Source: Stenotrophomonas geniculata ATCC 19374 = JCM 13324
GTDB taxonomy: Bacteria; Pseudomonadota; Gammaproteobacteria; Xanthomonadales; Xanthomonadaceae
Direction of reading: 5' to 3'
Assembly (NCBI RefSeq): GCF_001431625.1
Contig: NZ_LLXT01000116.1
Span: 1 to 57,151 of the forward strand
DNA: 57,151 nucleotides
Positions 52,510 through 57,151 of the stretch are shown piece by piece. The notes beneath the pieces are model-generated. The model ran no database searches. It was not told the origin of the DNA and saw nothing but the letters and a program-made list of their open reading frames with translations. A program made the translations under genes and the position numbers. Each line of letters opens with the position of its first letter. Position 1 is the stretch's first letter.

Positions 52510-53868
52510 TCAGCGCATCAGCACCACTTCCTCGGCCGAGGTCGGGTGGATCGCCACGGTGTCGTCGAACTGGGCCTTGGTCGCCCCCATCTTCACCGCC
52601 ACCGCGAAGCCCTGCAGGATCTCGTCGGCCGCTTCGCCCAGAAGGTGGATGCCCACCACCCGCTCTTCCGGACCAGCACAGACCATCTTGAACAGGCTGC
52701 GCTGGGTGCCGTTGGCCAGCGCCTGCAGCATCGGGCGGAAACGGCTGTGATACACGCTCACCTGATCGAAACGGGCGCGCGCCTCTTCTTCGCTCATGCC
52801 CACCGCGCCCAGCGGTGGATGCGAGAACACCACGCTGGCGACGTTCTCATAGTCCATCTTCGACTGCGGGCGGCCGCCGAACAGGCGATCCATCAGGCGC
52901 CGCGATGCAGCCACCGCCACCGGGGTCAGGCCAACCTTGCCTGCGATGTCACCCACCGCATGCACGTTCGGCACGCTGGTGGTCTGCCATTCGTCCACCT
53001 CCACCTGCTGGTGCTCACCGATGCCGATGCCCAGCGCTTCCAGGCCCAGGTCGCGACTGTTGCCGCGACGGCCGGTGGCGAAGAACACCGCATCGAATAC
53101 GCTGTCGAGCGGACCATCATGGCCGAATGCACGCACACGCTCGCCATCGCGCTGCAGTTCGCGCAGGCGATAGCCGAAATGGATGCGCACGCCCTGCTGC
53201 TTCAGGTTCTCGGCCAGCTGATCGGTCAGCTCGTAGTCGAAGCGATCCAGCAGCCGCTGGCCGCGCACCAGCAGGCTGACCTTGCTGCCCAGTGCCTGCA
53301 GCAGGCCGGCCAGCTCCACCGCAATGTAACCGCCACCGATGATCGCCACCTCGGCCGGTGCCGCGCGCAGATCGAAGAAATCATCGGAGACCAGGCCCAG
53401 TTCGGCGCCGGGAATGTCGGGCCGCAGCGGGTGCGCGCCGGTGGCGATCAGGATGTGCTCGGCGCTGTAGCGCACGCCATCGCTGCAGGCCACGGTGTGG
53501 GCATCGAGCAGATGACCACGCGCCGGAATGCGCACCACGCCGGTTTCGTCCAGGCGCTTGTGGTAGCTGGTGTGGATGTTGCTGATATAGGCCTGGCGAT
53601 GGATCACCAGTTCCTTCCACGACAGCGCCGGGCGCGCTTCGACATCGAAGCCCATCGCACTGGCCAGGCCGATGCGCTCGTGCAGGTCGGCCGCCAGCCA
53701 CATGGCCTTCTTCGGCACGCAGCCGACATTGACGCAGGTTCCGCCCAGTTCGCCAGGCTCCAGCATCGCCACGCGCTTGCCGTGCTGCGCGGCGCGGATC
53801 GCGCCAGCCAGGCCGGCGGAACCGCCGCCAAGGACGATCAGGTCGTAATCATAGGGTGCAGTGCTCAT
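52510..53868 (-). CDS. gor: Glutathione-disulfide reductase
   Basis: Gor reduces oxidised glutathione with NADPH. The 452-residue protein has the FAD motif LIVLGGGSAGLAGAIRAA, redox cysteines 45 and 50 (GGTCVNVGCVPKK), an NADPH-binding AIIGGGYIAVELAG followed by the Arg-rich LVRGQRLLDRFD, FAD-closing VPNVHAVGDIAG and the partner-subunit His motif HPTSAEEVV. This combination distinguishes it from lipoamide and mercuric reductases. Its start overlaps the end of the DadA-like gene by 20 bp. Confidence 0.95.
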   Translation of the reverse strand: MSTAPYDYDLIVLGGGSAGLAGAIRAAQHGKRVAMLEPGELGGTCVNVGCVPKKAMWLAADLHERIGLASAMGFDVEARPALSWKELVIHRQAYISNIHTSYHKRLDETGVVRIPARGHLLDAHTVACSDGVRYSAEHILIATGAHPLRPDIPGAELGLVSDDFFDLRAAPAEVAIIGGGYIAVELAGLLQALGSKVSLLVRGQRLLDRFDYELTDQLAENLKQQGVRIHFGYRLRELQRDGERVRAFGHDGPLDSVFDAVFFATGRRGNSRDLGLEALGIGIGEHQQVEVDEWQTTSVPNVHAVGDIAGKVGLTPVAVAASRRLMDRLFGGRPQSKMDYENVASVVFSHPPLGAVGMSEEEARARFDQVSVYHSRFRPMLQALANGTQRSLFKMVCAGPEERVVGIHLLGEAADEILQGFAVAVKMGATKAQFDDTVAIHPTSAEEVVLMR

Positions 53869-55108
53869 CGGAATCGCTCGGGTCGGTAAGGTCGATCGCC
53901 GGCGTGCGGCCGCAGACGAGATCGGCGATCAGCTGGCCGGTGCCGGCGCTCATGCTGATGCCGAGCATGCCATGCCCCGCTGCAAGCCAGACGTGAGGAT
54001 GTGCGGGCGCGCGGCCGATCAACGGCACATCGTCCACGCTCATGGGACGCCAACCGCACCACTGCTCCTGCAGCTGCGCACCACGCGGCGCGCGCAGGTA
54101 GTGGTCGGCAGCGTGCTGCAGGGTCTGCAGGCGGGTCGTGCGCAGCTGCGGGTCGGCACCGGCGAATTCCATGGTGCCGCCCAGTCGCAGTGCTTCACGC
54201 CAGGCAATCACGAACACGGAATGGTCCTTCAGCACGACTGGGCGCTGCGGCACCTGCGCCGGTCGCGACCAGGTCAGCGAATAGCCCTTGCCGGGCTGGA
54301 TCGGCACGCGCATATCCAGTTGCCGTGCCCAGCGCGGTGACCACGGCCCGGTCGCCAGCACCAGTTCGCGTGCGTGCAGCGTGCGTTCGCCGACGTGCAC
54401 GCGCACACCCTGCGCGTCGGCGCTGAAATCCCGCATGTCCGAGTGCTCTTCGATCACCACGCCCTGTGCGCGCAGCACGCGCGCCAGTTCGGCGGTGTAG
54501 CGGTCCGGACGCAGCTGCGCATCGCCGGGGAAGTGGATCGCACCGGCAAGGCGATCATGGAACGCTGGATTGTCGCGCGCGTAGTCGGCCCCATCGATGC
54601 GCACCGTGGCGATGCCCTGCGCGTTCAGCGCCTCACACTCGGCTGCATGGTGATCGAAATTGCGGGCGTCACCGAACACATAGTCCAGACCGCGCGCCTC
54701 GAACTCGCAGTCCAGCGCATGCGTCCGCACCCACTGCGCCAGGCGCAGCCGTGAATCATTCAACAGTGCGCCGCGTGCCCGCGTGGAGTGCAGCCAGTCA
54801 CGCGCGTTGCAGCGCGCCCCGAACTGCAGCAGCCAGCGCCACAATGCAGGGTCCAGGCGTGTACGGACGTACAGCGGCGCACGCGGATCGAGCATCCAGC
54901 GCAGCGCCCGTAACGGCACACCAGGCGCTGCCAGCGGTGGCGCGTGGCTGGGGGTGATGGTGCCACAGTTGCCATGCGAAGTCGCCGCACCCACGCGTCC
55001 CCGCTCGATCATACGGACCTGCCGGCCGTTCGCGCACAGCGCAAGCGCGGTGGCCAGGCCGATGGCACCGGCGCCCACCACGATCACATCCTCGCGCGCG
55101 CCCTGCAT
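53849..55108 (-). CDS. DadA-like FAD-dependent D-amino acid dehydrogenase/oxidase
   Basis: The 419-residue protein has a DAO fold: N-terminal VIVVGAGAIGLATALALCANG with the acidic MIERG, then GAATSHGNCGTITPSHAPP, ATGPWSPRWARQL and the closing WCGWRPMSVDDVPLIG. Such enzymes oxidise D-amino acids or related amines, often passing electrons to the respiratory chain. D-alanine is a plausible substrate but the residues do not prove it. It overlaps gor by 20 bp and follows the DUF418 gene by 3 bp, so it is the middle gene of an operon. Confidence 0.86.
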   Translation of the reverse strand: MQGAREDVIVVGAGAIGLATALALCANGRQVRMIERGRVGAATSHGNCGTITPSHAPPLAAPGVPLRALRWMLDPRAPLYVRTRLDPALWRWLLQFGARCNARDWLHSTRARGALLNDSRLRLAQWVRTHALDCEFEARGLDYVFGDARNFDHHAAECEALNAQGIATVRIDGADYARDNPAFHDRLAGAIHFPGDAQLRPDRYTAELARVLRAQGVVIEEHSDMRDFSADAQGVRVHVGERTLHARELVLATGPWSPRWARQLDMRVPIQPGKGYSLTWSRPAQVPQRPVVLKDHSVFVIAWREALRLGGTMEFAGADPQLRTTRLQTLQHAADHYLRAPRGAQLQEQWCGWRPMSVDDVPLIGRAPAHPHVWLAAGHGMLGISMSAGTGQLIADLVCGRTPAIDLTDPSDSDEHCTL

Positions 55109-55111
55109 CGA

Positions 55112-56356
55112 TCAGCCCTGCCCGGCCTCGCGCCGCATCGGCGGCCACTGCCGGTAGGTCATCGCGCGCCACAACCATTCCATCGGGCCAAAGCGGAAGC
55201 GGCGCAACCAGACGTGTGAAAGGGCCACCTGCACGGCAAACAACAGCAGTGCGAACAGCAGCTGCACGCTGCGTGGCATCATTCCGAACGCGCCCAGGCC
55301 GTAGTGGTAGAACAACCAGGTGCACAGCAGCGACTGGCCCAGGTAGTGGGTCAACGCCATGCGCCCGACCGGTGCCAGCCAGGCCAACCGCGCACGCCAA
55401 TGCACGATCCACGCCAGGTAGCCCAGGCACATCGGCAGGCCACCGATCGTCACCAGTGCCATTGCGGTTGTCACCGGCAGATTGTAGGCACCCGGTGCCA
55501 GGTAGGGTTTCCAGGCAACACCGATCAACGTGACCAGCAGGCCCAACGGCAACGCAATCCAGCGCAGCGTCGCGTACAGGCGCGGGAAGCGCTCCGGTGC
55601 CGCCAGCGCGCCACTGCCGGCAAACCAGCTGCCGATCAGGAACATGCCCAGCACCTCCGGGCCGGTGATCAGCAGCGCGCCCATCGACGTGCCGAACTCG
55701 CTCAGCCGCTGCGCATTGGCCTGCATCCAGCTGCCGTGCCCGTACACCAGGCGCTGCAGCTCGATGCTCTGCTGCGCGTCGGCGAGCATCTTCTGGACGT
55801 CTTCCGTCGAAGCCATCGACACCATCGCGCCCACCAGCAGCATCATCGCTATACCGCCGAGGTAGACCGTCACGCCCATCCACGGCAGCCAGCTGCGCGG
55901 CGCCTCGCGGCAGGCCAGCAGCGGCAACGAGACCAGCGCGTACATCACCAGGATGTCGCCGGACCAGACCAGCAGTGCGTGGCACAGGCCGATCAGCAGC
56001 AGGCCAGCGCTGCGGCGCAGGTAGAACGGGGTGAAGTCGCGCCCGGCGGCCTCGGCGCGCTGCGCCATCACCGCGAAGCCGGCGCCGAACAGCAGCGAGA
56101 ACAGGGTGAAGAACTTGCCCTGCACGAACACGTACACAAAGGCATCGGCCCAGTAGTCGATGCCCTGCCAGTGCACGTCGATGCCAGTGAAAGCCAGGTC
56201 CAGCGGTCCGCTGAAGGCCTCGATGTTCATCAGCAGGATGCCCAGCAACGCCGCACCGCGCAGCACGTCCAGTATGGCGATGCGTTCGCCGGAAGCCATC
56301 GGCTGCAGGGAAGGAGAAGCGGCGTTCACGGGGCATCCGTCAGGCAGGTCCGCCAT
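55112..56356 (-). CDS. DUF418-family multi-pass membrane protein
   Basis: The 414-residue protein has the N-terminal RIAILDVLRGAALLGILLMNI (typical DUF418/acyltransferase-3-like start) and about ten membrane segments, including the family's C-terminal YLGQSLLCTWLFYHYGLG. The function of the family is unknown. The start is uncertain among ATG 56356, GTG 56329 and ATG 56299, which is just before the conserved part. It heads the operon with the DadA-like gene and gor, so it may help handle an amino-acid-derived compound, but that is speculation. Confidence 0.83.
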   Translation of the reverse strand: MADLPDGCPVNAASPSLQPMASGERIAILDVLRGAALLGILLMNIEAFSGPLDLAFTGIDVHWQGIDYWADAFVYVFVQGKFFTLFSLLFGAGFAVMAQRAEAAGRDFTPFYLRRSAGLLLIGLCHALLVWSGDILVMYALVSLPLLACREAPRSWLPWMGVTVYLGGIAMMLLVGAMVSMASTEDVQKMLADAQQSIELQRLVYGHGSWMQANAQRLSEFGTSMGALLITGPEVLGMFLIGSWFAGSGALAAPERFPRLYATLRWIALPLGLLVTLIGVAWKPYLAPGAYNLPVTTAMALVTIGGLPMCLGYLAWIVHWRARLAWLAPVGRMALTHYLGQSLLCTWLFYHYGLGAFGMMPRSVQLLFALLLFAVQVALSHVWLRRFRFGPMEWLWRAMTYRQWPPMRREAGQG

Positions 56357-56405
56357 TATGCCGCCGGCCCACACGCCATGTATGGCCGCGTCGTGTTCCA
56401 GAAAC

Positions 56406-56433
56406 GCAACGGCCCGCCGAAGCGGGCCGTTGC
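56406..56433 (-). terminator. Terminator after slyD
   Basis: GCAACGGCCCGC and GCGGGCCGTTGC pair perfectly around CGAA, 23 bp past the slyD stop, and are followed on the minus strand by GTTTC. It separates slyD from the DUF418 operon. Confidence 0.85.
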
Positions 56434-56455
56434 TGCCATCACGATCGCGCTGCGA

Positions 56456-56938
56456 TCAGTGGTGGTGGCCGCCGTCGCCGTGGACGTGGCCGTGGTCGAT
56501 CTCTTCCTTGCCGGCTTCGCGCACGTCAACGATTTCGACGTCGAAATGCAGGTCCTTGCCAGCCATCGGGTGGTTCAGGTCGACGTCGACGACGCTCATG
56601 CCGACCTTCTGCACGGTCACCGCACGCGGGCCGAAGTTGGTCTGCAGCACGACCTGCTGGCCCGGGGCCAGCTTGGTGTTGCCGAAGTGCTTCTTCGGCA
56701 CGCGCTGGGACAGGCCCTCGCGGCGCTCGCCGTAGGCATCAGCGGCAGTGACGTCGACGCTGAAGGTCGCGCCGGCTTCCTTGTCCATCATGGCGTTTTC
56801 CAGGCCCGGGATGATGTTGCCGTGGCCGATCAGGATCGCCAGCGGCTCGCCGCGGTCCTTGGACGATTCGATCGGCTCCTGGCCGACTTCGGAAACGGTG
56901 TAGTGGAAGCGGACAACGCGGTCTTTTTCGATCTTCAT
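56456..56938 (-). CDS. slyD: FKBP-type peptidyl-prolyl isomerase SlyD
   Basis: SlyD isomerises prolyl bonds, acts as a chaperone and helps insert nickel in metalloenzymes. The 160-residue protein has the FKBP start (KIEKDRVVRFHYTVSE), the catalytic-domain end LAILIGHGNIIPGLENAM, the inserted-flap domain (NHPMAGKDLHFDVEI is just after it) and a His-rich tail (HGHVHGDGGHHH) that binds nickel or zinc. ATG 56938 is chosen since the frame upstream lacks homology. It is transcribed alone. Confidence 0.95.
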   Translation of the reverse strand: MKIEKDRVVRFHYTVSEVGQEPIESSKDRGEPLAILIGHGNIIPGLENAMMDKEAGATFSVDVTAADAYGERREGLSQRVPKKHFGNTKLAPGQQVVLQTNFGPRAVTVQKVGMSVVDVDLNHPMAGKDLHFDVEIVDVREAGKEEIDHGHVHGDGGHHH

Positions 56939-57050
56939 GCGCAACTCTGTCTGGATCTGCCGAAGGCAGGCGGGTTGGGGCGGGTTGTCGCCCGGCGGGG
57001 ACGCCGCCATCATGACGGCCAATCCTAAGGTGGCGCATTATCCGGAGATC

Positions 57051-57151
57051 ATGCACATCACGCCAGTTTCGTCCGGCCTGCGCCGGCTCCTCGCCCCGGC
57101 CCTGCTGCTGGCCCTGCCCGTGCTGATGACCGCCTGCGGCGGCGGCAAGGC
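57051..57151 (+). CDS. Lipoprotein gene, 5' end only
   Basis: The first 33 codons, starting after GGAG, encode a lipoprotein signal: LLAPALLLALPVLMTAC with the lipobox Cys near residue 29, followed by GGGK. The rest lies beyond the window edge, so the product cannot be identified. It is divergent from slyD. Confidence 0.7.
   Translation, partial: MHITPVSSGLRRLLAPALLLALPVLMTACGGGK

Overview
The window is GC-rich, densely packed gammaproteobacterial chromosome that looks like Stenotrophomonas (Xanthomonadaceae). The clues are scattered SMAG/GTAG palindromes (units that begin or end in GTAG around a short palindrome such as GCCGAGC..GCTCGGC), an Xanthomonadales type IV secretion (X-T4SS) effector with its lipoprotein immunity protein, a FimV-truA-trpF gene order, and large TonB-dependent receptors. 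I count about 52 protein genes, no rRNA, tRNA or CRISPR, and one decayed insertion sequence. GTG starts and 4-base stop/start overlaps are common, so many genes are translationally coupled.

Layout. 1-4.9 kb: a truncated 2-oxoglutarate/Fe(II) oxygenase, then an envelope cluster (YejM-like DUF3413 protein, GT4 glycosyltransferase, NodB-type deacetylase). 5-11 kb: glmM-accD-trpA-lipoprotein-trpB on the minus strand, with trpI divergent from trpB. 11.1-13.7 kb: a peptidoglycan-targeting X-T4SS effector and immunity lipoprotein, lying between trpI and trpF so that the trp genes are split. 13.9-22.1 kb: trpF, truA, a VOC protein, fimV, asd, a 2-hydroxyacid dehydrogenase, aroC and prmB. 22.2-33.4 kb: housekeeping genes (SCO1/SenC-like, psd, rraB-like, a MltD-like transglycosylase, a HerA-like ATPase, greB, DUF3025, rimO, dienelactone hydrolase, HIT, a tiny membrane protein, dcd, mrp/apbC).

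33.5-48 kb is an outer-membrane uptake and peptidase region: two TonB-dependent receptors, two M13 metallopeptidases, an IS3-type relic and a third, Oar-like receptor facing the other way. All three receptors carry the same upstream pattern, TTAAG-N2-C-N2-GTT-N2-GTT, 70-100 nt before the start codon, which suggests a shared promoter or operator. The second M13 protein has HELTR in place of HExxH and is probably a pseudopeptidase next to its active paralogue. 48-57 kb: a PhnB-like VOC protein, a PYROXD2-like oxidoreductase, a rhomboid protease, an alkyltransferase-like protein, a DMT transporter, a gor/DadA-like/DUF418 operon, slyD and the start of a lipoprotein gene.

The main biological points are the effector-immunity pair, the receptor motif, the inactivated M13 paralogue, and repeat elements that supply stop codons to flanking genes. 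No database search was possible; assignments rest on motifs, length and context.
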